Part shown: positions 1-17,490 of the stretch, piece after piece
Numbering within the stretch: the stretch's first letter is position 1
Layout: every line of letters starts with the position of its first letter
From: Euglena gracilis
Lineage: Eukaryota > Euglenida > Euglenophyceae > Euglenales
Length of the DNA stretch: 64,000 bases
Assembly (NCBI GenBank): GCA_039621445.1
Contig: CP154955.1
Span: 7,800,241 to 7,864,240, forward strand
Direction: 5' to 3'
Made by a program: the position numbers and the translations under genes
The notes under the pieces: model-generated
Database searches by the model: none
What the model was told of the DNA's origin: nothing
The model's input: the letters and a program-made list of their open reading frames with translations, nothing else

Positions 1-1059
1 CTGTTCACCATAACCAACAATGTCAGCCCTCGTGCCCCGTACTTGTGACCAGGGGAGAAGGATTCGATGCGGGGTCTCTGAAAACCCTAGTGTCCTCATC
101 ATCATTGGATGAGTACCCACACCTCATCACCCAAAGGTTTTTTCTTGAATATGGACAAAATGCCTCCAAAAAGTGTGAAAAAAGGTGGGGAAATGGGAAA
201 AAAGCGCAAAAAATGCGCAAAAAAATTCTTTCAAAAAGGGGCAGAATAGAGCACAAATCAAACAACATAACTCAGCGTCAATGCAACACTGGTCAAGGAG
301 CAATTTGATAATATACAATCAAAATAAAAAAAAAACCAAAATGAAACCGCAACATATAAAAAAAGCCGTAAATTCTTAAGACGCAAAAAAATGAGCGAAA
401 AAAAATTGAAAAAATGCGCAAAAAATGCGAAAAAAAATGCGCAAAAATGCGCATTTTCCCAAAATCCGGAAAATGCGCAAAAAATGCGCAAAAATGCGAA
501 ACGCATTTCCCCCCCCCTGCTACAGGTTGAAAGCCTGCAATTTCAACTTTGAAAAAATGGGTACATGATATGACAATGACCTTCCAGGGAGAAATTTTGG
601 TGGCCCTCTAGGGGGTCAGTCTGGACTCTCTGGTCCAGGATGGGTATGACGATCGCTGGTCTGACACCCCACAGAAATTACTTTGACTGCTTGATTTTGA
701 GGCATTTAAATCAGCAGTTTGTGCAGTTAAAAAAGATGCATGGTTGTAAACCTCCCCCAAATAACCTGGCGGGGTAATTGGAACCAACTTTTGGCCCTGC
801 CCCCCCCTGCCAGGTTAATTGGGCCCTTTTTTTCAGCGCCGCAAAGGAATTTTGCCTAAGCAGGGGGGTGCTAAGTTACTGGAACCATTTTTTTTGCCCC
901 TCCCCCGGCCAAGTTATTCGGCCACTGCCAGGAGCAAGGGCCCCTCCAGGTTATTTGGGGGGGGGGGTTACAGCTGCCCCTTTCCTACGCCTTTCAAACA
1001 AAATGTAATGCACCTAAAAGGCATCAAAACAAGGAAAATGCAAGATTGAGGGAAAGTCG

Positions 1060-1260
1060 CAGAACCATCAAATTCAGCCTGTTTCAGATCCCCATCGACA
1101 ATTGGGGTGGGTGTTCAGCTCAGGGGAGTCCCTCACCACTTTGGGAAAATCGTCAGCCAGAATGCACATTTTTGCATATTTCTTGACTTTCCTGTTTTCT
1201 TTTTGGAATTTATTTCCAGATTTTTCCAAATTTTCCACCGCGGGGGGGGGGTCTCGGAGT
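1060..1260 (+). repeat. Dispersed repeat, CAATTGTCGATGGGG family, copy 1
   Basis: This segment (CCATCAAATTCAGCCTGTTT, then CGACAATTGGGGTGGGTG, then a T-rich part ending in a poly-G run) reappears as its reverse complement at about 35720-35905 with only scattered differences. It is therefore a dispersed repeat and not unique sequence. ORFs across it are shadows. Confidence 0.75.
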
Positions 1261-1440
1261 ACCCTGTGGTTCCTGGGCAGGTGGGCACTACCCCCTCCCC
1301 AGGGTGGTGTCTGTCTGGTCGTGGGCCCAAAAGGGCCAAAGGCGCCGGAAGTGCCCAGGCACTTTTGGCCATGTGACCCACCCCCCTGGCTGGGGGGTTG
1401 GATCAGGGTGCTTTGGGGTGCATGCTTGTGCTTACCGACC
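1246..1440 (+). repeat. Dispersed repeat, GGAGTGCCTGGGCAGG family, copy 1
   Basis: The order is: GGAGTnCCTG, GGGCAGGTngGnAcTACnCCC, a statement of GTCGTGGGC, a CCGGAAGTGCC half-hairpin, then CACTTTTGGCC and a poly-C/G end. The same order is seen at 27205-27440 and 44150-44370, which supports one dispersed family. Confidence 0.6.
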
Positions 1441-1560
1441 GGGGGGGGGGGTGGGTGCTATAGGGTGCTGCCCCTAGCAGGCCCCCCCCCCCCCCCCGGG
1501 GGGGGATAGGGGTCCGGGCCGGACCCAGAAAATTTTCATTGAAAATGGCCTTTTCCGGGC

Positions 1561-1583
1561 CCCCGGCGCCTTCGGCGCCGGGG
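1561..1583. repeat. Perfect 10-bp hairpin with TTC loop
   Basis: Arms CCCCGGCGCC and GGCGCCGGGG flank a TTC loop. This is the cleanest example of a hairpin motif that recurs at many sites in the window, usually next to A/T-rich flanks and poly-G or poly-C tracts. Confidence 0.85.
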
Positions 1584-2356
1584 TCAGAGGGGGGTGCCTG
1601 CTAGGGGCAGGCACCCCCCAAAACCTTACCCCCCCCGGGGGGGGGGGTCGGATCGGGTGCTATGGGGTGCCTGCCCCTAGCACCCCCCCCCCGTGGGGGG
1701 GGCACCTGATTAAGCACAAGCCTGTTGGGGTGCCTACCCAGGCAGGCACCCCCCCCCCCGGGGTCGGCCTCACCTTGAAATTCAGCCAGCTGTGGGGTTC
1801 CTGGAAGTAAGGCACTCCGCCCCCCCCCCCCCCCCCCCCGGGTGAGTCAGTGCCTGCCTGGTCATGGGCCGAAATTTGCCTAAATAATGGCGGGCTTCCG
1901 ATGCTGGAGTGTCTTGCTCCAGGGGATTTTTTTGGGGGGGGTCGGATCTGGGGGGTCTGGAACACCCCCAATGTACCACAGGGGAAAAAACCTTCCCATG
2001 CATCCTCCTGGGTCGGGATTGGGTTGTGGGTCCCAATAGAGGATGTCTCAAGAACCCTGGAGGGTCAACCCAGCTGGCTGGAAAAAAAGCACTGGCTGGA
2101 ACCCGCCCCTCCCTGGGGAATGGGGCTCTGACGGAGGGGACTAGTGGGCTGTTGGGCCAGACCGGACTGCTTCCCGAACCCTACCTGAAAAAAATTCAAT
2201 CAGACGGGTTATTTTTTTCAGCCAAAATCCAGGAAACCCCCGCAAAAAAAACAACATTTTGGATCATTTTGGACCACCTTTTTTGAGATTTTCAGCTCGG
2301 CCCAGTGTGCCAACTTGATTTCAGCAGACCCCGGGGGATCGCAGCCCGGCTGGGTT

Positions 2357-9968
<7,612 letters not shown>

Positions 9969-11548
9969 TTGACGGACAGTTGGGGGCCTCTGGGTGACCT
10001 GAGAGCACAGAAGGCATGGGGCGCATTCTGTCCCTCCCTTTCACTCCCTCGCCCCCGACCCTACACCTCACCCTGGAATGAAAATATCTAGCTGTAAAAA
10101 TATCATCATTATCATAACAATAACAATAACAATAGCAGCAGCAGCAGCAACAACAATGATACCAACAACAACAACAATAATAATGACATAATATACCTAG
10201 TTTACATACCCAGTATTTACTTGTATGCAATACGTTAGTGTATATATACGCCTGTGGTACAGATGCATATAAACATATGCATCTGTCCAACTCAGGCTAT
10301 TGCTTAAGGACCCTCGGCGGGTCCACTGGCAAGCTATTTTGCCAGGGGATGGAAAATGGACAGGTTATACCCCCGGGGGAGGGTTTGAGGGTCCCCCGAC
10401 TGGGAAAAAAGTTTCCTCCGGCGCTGCGTGCCCAGGTGGAAATGAGGTTTTAATGGGTTTTTGGGCTGATTTTGTTCCCAAAAAAATGGCCCAAAATGGG
10501 CAAAAATCTCGAAAATGGCCGAAAATGGGCATTTTGGGGAAGTTTTGGGGGTCCAAAAAAATATCGGCACTTCGTGCCGGTCACTGAAAATTTTCCACAA
10601 GCTAGCCAGCGGACTACAGGGGGGTCCACCAGAATTTCCACTGGCCAAATTTGGACTAGCTGCAATCCAGCCCCCCCCCCCCCCGGTACTGCGAACCTAA
10701 GCAATAGCCTGATCCAACTATACCATATCCCCAAGAAGTTTTGCCTGACAGATTGGAGAGTGCTTGATTGGAAAGGGCTGGGGATCCGGATAATTTCGAT
10801 ATCAACAGGTTGAACAATAAAACAGTAACAAGCACCCTTGACAATTTCCCATGTCTGGCGGTCACAAGAATTTCAATATGTATTCCTCTGACAGGTACTG
10901 AATCAACAGCATGAACCCTGACAATTTCCTGGGACCAGGAAGCCCAGGGATAAACCCTAAGCACGGGAAATTCCATATCACAATCCAATTGCAGGCCACC
11001 ATCCCGCAACGCGCCACACACAGAGCCGACGGTATCCACATCTTCGAATGCAATCCATCCTCTGTATCTGTTGCACAAAAATGTTACCCCCCATTTTCCT
11101 GAAATGTGGATTATTGGCAAAAAGAGTTGTTTTCCTCCTCTCTGCCGACAGGAGCTGCCAAAAGACCCCATATTCCAAATATTACCACCTCACACCCCGG
11201 GGAACCTGTGAGCAACTTCCGACCCCTGTGATGGCAGGTTGGCCAACAAACAGGTGGGTACCCTGACAAAAACTTTATTGTGGCAACTGGTCGGCACCAG
11301 CACCCTGACAGTTGCCTGGGAATCCCGACAGGTTTTCAGGTGTGGAAACTTCGGGGGTGGGGGGGGGGCTTAACAACAATAATAATAAAAAAGACTTCTG
11401 CAGCGTCGGAGCCAGGGAGTCGGTTCCGCCTCCGTTTGCAAAGGTCAGGAAGCATGGTGTGGGTGCAGGCAGTGGTCAGGGCTCCCCACAATGGCGGGAC
11501 TGGGGGGTGCGGTCCCGGTGTGGGTGCCAGAGGGAAGGAAGCGGTCCA
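9969..11548. other. Intergenic region between TRAP-alpha and gene 2
   Basis: It is upstream of the TRAP-alpha ATG. It holds an ATC/AAC-rich simple repeat (10085-10195), a Family A element (10293-10711) and repeated CTGACAATTTCC phrases (10840-11330). An open frame at 11171-10800 on the minus strand is made largely of these phrases and I do not call it a gene. Confidence 0.55.
10293..10711 (+). mobile_element. Family A inverted-repeat element, copy 2
   Basis: This is the best-preserved copy. The ends CAGGCTATTGCTTAAGG and CCTAAGCAATAGCCTG are nearly perfect inverted repeats. All internal landmarks of the family are present, including the hairpin CGGCACTTCGTGCCGGTCAC. Confidence 0.85.
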
Positions 11549-11607
11549 TCACCCAGAGTACTGCCATTCTGCCGGCCGCTTCTTGGAGACGTTGACTGTC
11601 TTGGCCC
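11549..11607 (-). CDS. Gene 2 exon 4 (terminal)
   Basis: The acceptor CCCACCAG|GGGCC completes the split glycine codon from exon 3. The exon encodes AKTVNVSKKRPAEWQYSG and then TGA at 11551-11549. Confidence 0.6.
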
Positions 11608-14600
11608 CTGGTGGGCAGGACAGTGAATATCAGTGTCATTTGAATAAAAAAAAATGATGCTTAATTTTTTGAAATTCTTTCACCTGGAGTGGCTATTTCT
11701 ATTGCTTGAAACAGTTGTTCTCATCATCTCACATGTAAAAAGAAGCAATGATTATCTAAGCTTTTGAAAAATTTGAAATGAAACACAGCAACATGCCAGA
11801 CCACCGCAACGCACCACACCATACCACACTACATAACAAGAAGTCATCTAAAATGTGTTATGATAGATTTGAAAACAGACTTAGACATATCATAAGCGTT
11901 CTTAACCCCTTAAGAAAATTCAAGAATAAACTGTGTTCAAAAAGCAATATTAAACAACGGGCGCCAAGACTTGTGCCGCAAGGAACCTGAAGCATTGCCA
12001 GCAGACTTCTGCTTAAGGGTTCGCAGTACCCCCCCCCGGGGCGGCTGGACTGCAGCTAGTCCAAGTTTGGCTAAAACTAAAACCGGTACGGCCCGGCCCG
12101 GCCCGGCGGCTCGGCAGCCCAGCGGCCGTAATGCATGAGGCGAAAAACACTCATTTTCGGCCGAAAAACAATTTTTCCGGGTCTGGGAGGCCAAAAAACA
12201 TCGATCGTTTTGAGCAAAATTCGTTTTCGATTTTTTTTTGACTTTTTTGACCAAAAAATGGTTAAAAACGGCTAAGTCACATCAGGCCAAAACTGTGCAA
12301 AATGGCCAAAATTGGTCGAAAAATGGCCGTACCTCGGGCGGGGCGGGGAGTTGCGGGGAAATCAAATAATCCTTAGATAGGGCATTTCAAGGGCTTCGAT
12401 TCAGGTCTCCGGACATTTCCTCTGATTCCCCACCATTTTTTTTAAAACGTTTAGGAAAATCGATTTTTTTGACCAACACATGGCTGAAAACGGCCAAGTC
12501 AGAAGCCTGCCGCGCTGTTTTGGGCCGTAAAGCGGCCATATTTCGGGCTTGGCGGGGAGTTATGGGGAAATAAAAATACCGTCAGTTCCAAGGGCTTCGA
12601 TTTGGGTCTCCGGACATTTCTTTTGATTCTGCTTTATTTTTGAGATATTTTGGAAACATCGATTTTTTTTGACCCCGAAAACGGCCCAAAATGGCCCCAG
12701 AATTGGCCGAAAAACGGCCGTAACTCGGGCTACACGAAGAGTTGGGGGAAAAGTAAACCATGGTTGGATAGGGCATTCCAACGGCTTCATTTTTGCTCTG
12801 CAGACATTTTCTTTGATTTTGCTTTATTCTCGAGATATTTTGGGAAAAATGATTTTTTGAACAAAAAAAAACGGCCCAAAATGGCCGTTTTGGGTCGCAA
12901 AAGCGCGCCGGAACACGGGCCAGGCATGTCGGCGGCCAAAACGGCGAACGGAGGGCAATAGAGGGCCTCCAGGGGTACATTTCGTCAGAATGAGACACTT
13001 CCGGAGATAATGTACGTGTTCTCGATATATTTTCGAAAAATCGATTTTTTGACCAGTTTTTGGACCCCGGCGAAATGGCAGAGTCGGAAGGGGTGGGGGC
13101 AGTTTGGACCCCTTCGCGGGCGAATAACTCGGGCCTGGCAGGGAGTTGGGGGTCAAATGGAGGTGATTCGGAAACTAGAAATCCAGTCGCTCGCGACTGA
13201 AAAAAAAATTCCAGGACCGGGCCAGGATCATGGTGATAATCCGCCGGTTCCCCTGATTGCCCCGACCCGGGGGGGGGAGGGGGGGGGTTCGACCCCCCCT
13301 TTTCCCCAGGGGTAAGCTTCACTCTTACGCATAAAGCGATAAGAGCTCATAAAGGGATAAGCGCTCAGCGACCCCCAATTAGAAGGCCCCCCCCAAAAAT
13401 AACAGCCCCCCCAAATGGAAGCCCCCCACCCCTCGGGTTCCCCGCCAAAAATCCAAATAACAGCCCCCCCCCCCCAACTCCCAAGCAGCCGTACGTGCTC
13501 AAGGCGCTGGCAAACTGCAAGCACACAAGTGCAAGGTGGATCGGATTCTTTGGGGCATCTAAAAGAGTGACATCGTTGAGGAACCCAAAGAAAGTACGCA
13601 TAAAATATTTTTCAAGCCAACAGAAGGACAAAAACCGTACTTTTTTACACCTGGCACGAAGCGCCGAAGGCTTTTTGGGCCGCACACACAGTACCCAATA
13701 GAAGCCCCCCTCTCAGGTTTTCCGCAGACTCACCGAATAGTAGGCCTGGGGGGCTTCCAATTGGGGGGGGGGGTTAGTGGCAGACTCCTGGGGGGAGATC
13801 TGCTAGCAGGGCCAGCTAGTGGATTTTTTGCCCAGAGACCGGCGCGAGGCGCGGAAATTTTTTGGATCCGAAAACTGGCAAAAATGCCCATTTGTTGCCA
13901 TTTTTTTTTGCCATTATGGGATTTTTTGAAAAAAAAATCAGCCAAAAATGCTCAAAAAAGCTTATTACCACCTCGTAGCGCGGGGGGGAAAAAATGCTTC
14001 CTGTCGGGGGGACCCCCCGAACCCCCCAGGGTCTGCCTGGCCCATTTTTTCCAGTGTCTAGCAAAATGGCTGGCCAGTGGACCCCTCGGGTCCTTAAACA
14101 AAAGCCTGATCGCCATATCAACACCTCAGGAAACACCACAGCTCAACGAAACAAGCATCACAAAATGCCGAGCTGGTTGTCACACCGGCGGGGTTCCAGG
14201 GCCCATGCGTCCGGGGGTCGAACCCTTTGGGCGGCACTTTGGACATCGGGGGCTTCTCGGCGGGGTTGCTGCCAGGGCTGGAGGTCGAGCCTCCGCCGCT
14301 GACGGTCAGACACTCATCCCAGAACTTTTGGAGGACCTTGGCTGGCGCCTGGGGCCGTGGACCCGGCGGTGCACGATGGCGCCACCCATAACGCACACGA
14401 CTCACACTCACACACACACACACACACATACACACACACACATTTGTACAAACAACACGCGTGCACACAACACACACACACACACTCACTCACTCACTCA
14501 TACACACATAACATGCACAAACACAATACACACGTACACACAATGCGTGTTCCACACACACACACACAAGCCTCTGTTGCCGGGAGTATACCGGGGGGCC

Positions 14601-15897
14601 AATTTTTTCGCAATCAATTTTTTCGGCATCCAATTTTTCCCCCCCCCCGGTAGCGTGTGAACGTCGAGGGTGACAGATGCCCCTTTGTGCGATTCCGATG
14701 TGCCACAAACAATATTCCGCGGACAATGGATGATACGAAAAGAAAATCGAAACAAAAAAAGTGCAAAATGGAACGAGGGGAGCAGGATGTACCTTGTGGA
14801 TGCTGGCCTCGTACTCAGCATCGCTCATCTTCCCATCCTGCTTTAGCTGCTCTGCAGGTCCGAAACAGATGCACGGGATGGCAGCGACAGGCTTGCCTCC
14901 GAATCCACTGTACAACAAACTTCGGTATAAACTGCAACGCACCGCACTGTACCCCAGATCACTGGCCCGAGCAATTTGGCCAAAAGTGTGCAGGAAGCTG
15001 GTCAGGAACATAGCCCTACCCCCTCCCCGCTCATCACACCTCCCCCCAAAAACTGTTGGGGGTGGCATTTTGGTCGGTTGTGTCATGCCAGGGGGAATCT
15101 GCCGGGAGGATTGCAGTTGTCAAAAAAAATGTTGAACTAAATGCAAAAGTTCCAAGAAAAATTAGGGACGCTCGTGTACAATTAAAATTAGATTATTAAT
15201 TAAATTAATTAAAATTAGATTAAAAATTAGGGACGCTCGGTGTATTTCTTAATATTTTTTTATTTTGCACTTTGGAGTTTAAGATTTCTCCATTTGAATT
15301 CTGGATTTTGGGAACACTGAGGTATGGTGTGAATTCTAGATTTATTTGTCCAGATTTTTTACATCTCGAGAATTGGTGCAAAGCGTCGAAGGAAATTTTG
15401 GGTGTTCAGGAGAAAAAATTGGCTCTTCTTAAATCTTCTGGGGAAAATCCTGGATTGATCCTTAAGATTGGTGGGGGAAATTGTGGAGAAAATTTTATCC
15501 AGAATTTTCCCAGAAGAATTCGTCATCTTCCCCCCCCCCCAGGGGTGGGGGCATTAGCCAGGATTGCTGGGAAAACACTGTCTCCATGGCCTTTCCAATC
15601 TGTGCGGGGTTGTTTTGTTGACCAACATGTGCGTGAACAAATCCACACTCAAACCCAAAAGAGAGTGCACCCCAGTGCGAGCTGAACCTCTTTGGGGTGC
15701 CCTTTGGGTGGCCAATCCTCGGGTGTCACAATGTCCCGGGGGGGGGGGGGTGGCAACAGCGGCACACCCGCTTTGTGCAGCTCCTCCGCCACGAAGTCGT
15801 TGTACGTCCGGCCGGGGCCCCCCTCGGGCGGGGCGGGCCCCGAGGATAGGCGGCGGAGCGCTGCCTGCCACGCAGGGAGGGAACGGCGGGCCAGCAT
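11549..15897 (-). CDS. Small predicted mitochondrial protein, four-exon gene
   Basis: Exons 15897 to about 15760, 14907-14793, 14348-14186 and 11607-11549 give a protein of about 170 residues. The N-terminus (MLARRSLPAWQAALRRLSS) is rich in Arg, Ser and Ala without acidic residues, as in mitochondrial presequences. It is followed by YNDFVAEELHKAG. Exon 2 contains AEQLKQDGKMSDAEYEASI, which resembles the short helical SHOCT-type motif. Exon 3 has KVLQKFWDECL and GFDPRTHGPWNPAG. The C-terminus is KTVNVSKKRPAEWQYSG. Phases match at exons 2/3 (phase 0) and 3/4 (phase 1). The end of exon 1 is unresolved. I do not recognise the family; location is inferred from the N-terminus only. Confidence 0.6.
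12008..12075 (-). mobile_element. Family A fragment (one end only)
   Basis: GCTTAAGGGTTCGCAGTACC, a poly-C/G block and GGACTGCAGCTAGTCC match the right end of Family A read in reverse. The rest of the element is absent, so this is a truncated copy. Confidence 0.65.
12240..13190 (+). repeat. Tandem array of about 190-bp degenerate units
   Basis: Four to five units share the order: GAnATnTTnGGAAAATCGATTTTTT, GACC(A)AA, AAAnGGCC repeats, a CTCGGGC...GGGGAGTTG phrase and a TTCGnnTnnGGTCTCCGGACAT phrase. Anchors fall near 12330, 12541, 12721, 12905 and 13127. It lies in intron 3 of gene 2. Confidence 0.65.
13370..13790. repeat. AAGGCCCCCCCCAAAAATAACAG-type repeat blocks
   Basis: Short phrases of the form poly-C, AAAAATAACAG, poly-C, AAATGGAAG are repeated at 13380-13475 and again, in part reversed, at 13705-13780. 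A diverged form with AATAAGACCCCCC and AAATGGACCCCC occupies 22105-22530. A CGAAGCGCC hairpin lies between the blocks. Confidence 0.5.
13779..14108 (-). mobile_element. Family A inverted-repeat element, copy 3 (reverse)
   Basis: Read on the minus strand it carries the family landmarks: CCTTAAAC end, CCACTGGCCAGCC, ACTGGAAAAAATGG, a CGCGCC hairpin half, TGGCTGATT and CTAGCTGGCCCTGCTAGCAG. The left end is truncated against another poly-G edged repeat. It lies in intron 3 of gene 2. Confidence 0.7.
14186..14348 (-). CDS. Gene 2 exon 3
   Basis: The acceptor is GCCCCAG|GCGCCA and the donor GCCG|GTGTGA. It encodes 54 residues with APAKVLQKFWDECLTV, a Gly/Ser/Pro linker and VPPKGFDPRTHGPWNPA. Confidence 0.7.
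14405..14570 (+). repeat. (CA)n-rich microsatellite
   Basis: Several runs of CA with ACTC and ATAC interruptions. Histidine-threonine ORFs across it are artefacts. Confidence 0.9.
14793..14907 (-). CDS. Gene 2 exon 2
   Basis: The acceptor is GTACAG|TGGATT and the donor CACAAG|GTACAT. The 38 complete codons include KPVAAIPCICFGPAEQLKQD and end EASIHK. Equivalent upstream acceptors in the same phase exist. Confidence 0.7.
15760..15897 (-). CDS. Gene 2 exon 1 (presequence)
   Basis: The ATG at 15897-15895 begins the presequence, which runs into GPGRTYNDFVAEELHKAGVPLL. The frame is open upstream as well, so a further 5' exon or leader is possible. The exon ends somewhere before the poly-C block near 15750; no single donor is clearly best. 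Confidence 0.55.
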
Positions 15898-16930
15898 CAC
15901 GGCGGGGTGTGGGGTGGGTCCTGCCGGGCGGAGGGGGGAGGCAAACATTTATAGCGTTCGTTGTAGAGATTTCAAATAATAAAAATAGTGGAGGACAACG
16001 GGAGAAGGACTGTTCAATCAGCTGTGCGTACGTGTGTGGGGGGGGGGAATGGACCCTGGACACCCCCTGGGAGTCCCAGGGCCCCAACCCAGCCACACAC
16101 TTACGAAAGCCACCCAACCAGGAGGGAGGGTGTGGTCCCCGACCCCCATCCCCCCCTGGAGGAGTGGTCGACCCCCCCCTCCATCCACGAAGCACCGGAA
16201 TTTTTCGAAGGGCTTCAAAATACCCCAAAATTGGGTTTTTTTTCCAGCAAATTGACAAAGGCAGATTTAAAAATCTCAGATGTTCGGCGCAAAGCGCCGG
16301 GGAAGAAAAAATTTGTTCCACAAGGGTCCCCGGACCTCTTTCCCCCTGGCCCAGACCAGAGGGAAGGTTCTGGACCCCTTCCTCCCTGGGAGGGGGGGGG
16401 GGTGGCCTCTGTCCCTCTAAACCACCAGTTTCAGTGAATCTATGAACGTGATATATATTTTTATTAATTATGCATATGTGGTGCACAAAAATATTTTTTT
16501 CTGATGCACATTTGAGGCACAAATTTTTTTGGTGATACACGTTTGCAGTCCACTGGCTTCTTGTATGGTGTTGCGATGCAATGCCATACATAAGGCACTC
16601 TTTCAATACTTGTCTCCTGTGTCGCAGTCACACTAGTGAAAAACATGTTCAAATATTGTTTTACGCTTGTGAATTTTTGACCTTGCCCTGATACAGCACC
16701 CTCAGCTCATTTCTATTGTTGCTTCCCACAGCAGTGTCAGGCAGTTTGTGAAACAGGAAAAAGCGAAAACAGCGAACACATTGCATTTGTATGTGCACGT
16801 TCCGAGATGAGTTGCCGGAAAACGCCACACCGCAATCAATATCGCACCTGTTGGGTTGTGCGGTGGTGGAGGGGAGGGGTGGGGCTAAAATACAACACAG
16901 AGAAATGTGCAGCAGGGGTAGCAGCTGGCG
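15898..16930. other. Intergenic region between genes 2 and 3
   Basis: I see no exon. It contains poly-G edged sequence with a CGGCGCAAAGCGCCGG hairpin at about 16278-16293, and an A/T-rich stretch at 16440-16680. Confidence 0.5.
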
Positions 16931-17040
16931 CTAGGAGCCATGGGGCAGGTTGTCCCGGTTGAAGATGCGCCGCAGGAATCGGGTCAGCTTTTTCAGTTGG
17001 CGCAGGGTCCGGGAGAGAGAGAGCAGCTTGGCCGTCGTCG
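16931..17040 (-). CDS. Gene 3 terminal exon
   Basis: After a pyrimidine-rich tract, CAAAG|CG completes the split codon. The exon encodes TTAKLLSLSRTLRQLKKLTR and FLRRIFNRDNLPHGS, then TAG at 16933-16931. It is amphipathic and basic. Confidence 0.65.
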
Positions 17041-17374
17041 CTTTGATGGCGATGGACAAAGGCAAGGAGGTATGTCCTACGCTCATCACTGACAGTGGAA
17101 TACGCACAGCCACACACCCGCGCGCGCAGACACACAATGCACAACTCTTGTTTGCTATCTCTCTCCATCTCAAACATGCACATGAGCACCAGCAGCGCAT
17201 GCACTCACTCACACTCACACACACACACACACACGCACATCACACACACACACACACACCACACCACACACCACACACATACACACACGCACACTATCCA
17301 CACACACCGCACACCACACACACCGCACAGACACCGCACACACAGACACACACACATACGCACACCACAACACA

Positions 17375-17409
<35 letters not shown>

Positions 17410-17459
17410 TGCACATGCACGTGCGTACACCCACCCACCCACCCACCTACCCACCCATC

Positions 17460-17490
<31 letters not shown>

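Larger units (their letters stand above)
1..2356. other. Gene-free left flank
   Basis: I see no supported exon here. The first 500 bases are A-rich, and 390-505 is a degenerate tandem array built on AAAATGCGC. From about 770 to 980, blocks alternate between poly-C or poly-G and phrases such as CAGGTTAATTGGG. From 1060 onward there are copies of two dispersed repeat families and several G/C homopolymer blocks, including the perfect hairpin at 1561-1583. Confidence 0.6.

Noticed and set aside
10656-11171. 171-codon minus-strand ORF starting MGSFGSSCRQRGG
   Set aside because: It is built partly on repeated CTGACAATTTCC phrases, lacks clear splice context and ends in a Family A element.
13480-13540. 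Short minus-strand exon FASALSTYGCLG in gene 2
   Set aside because: Exons 3 and 4 of gene 2 join in phase without it, and no good donor follows.
15554-16606. 350-codon minus-strand ORF
   Set aside because: It runs through poly-C/G blocks in a shadow frame; only the gene 2 first exon on the same strand, in another frame, is supported.
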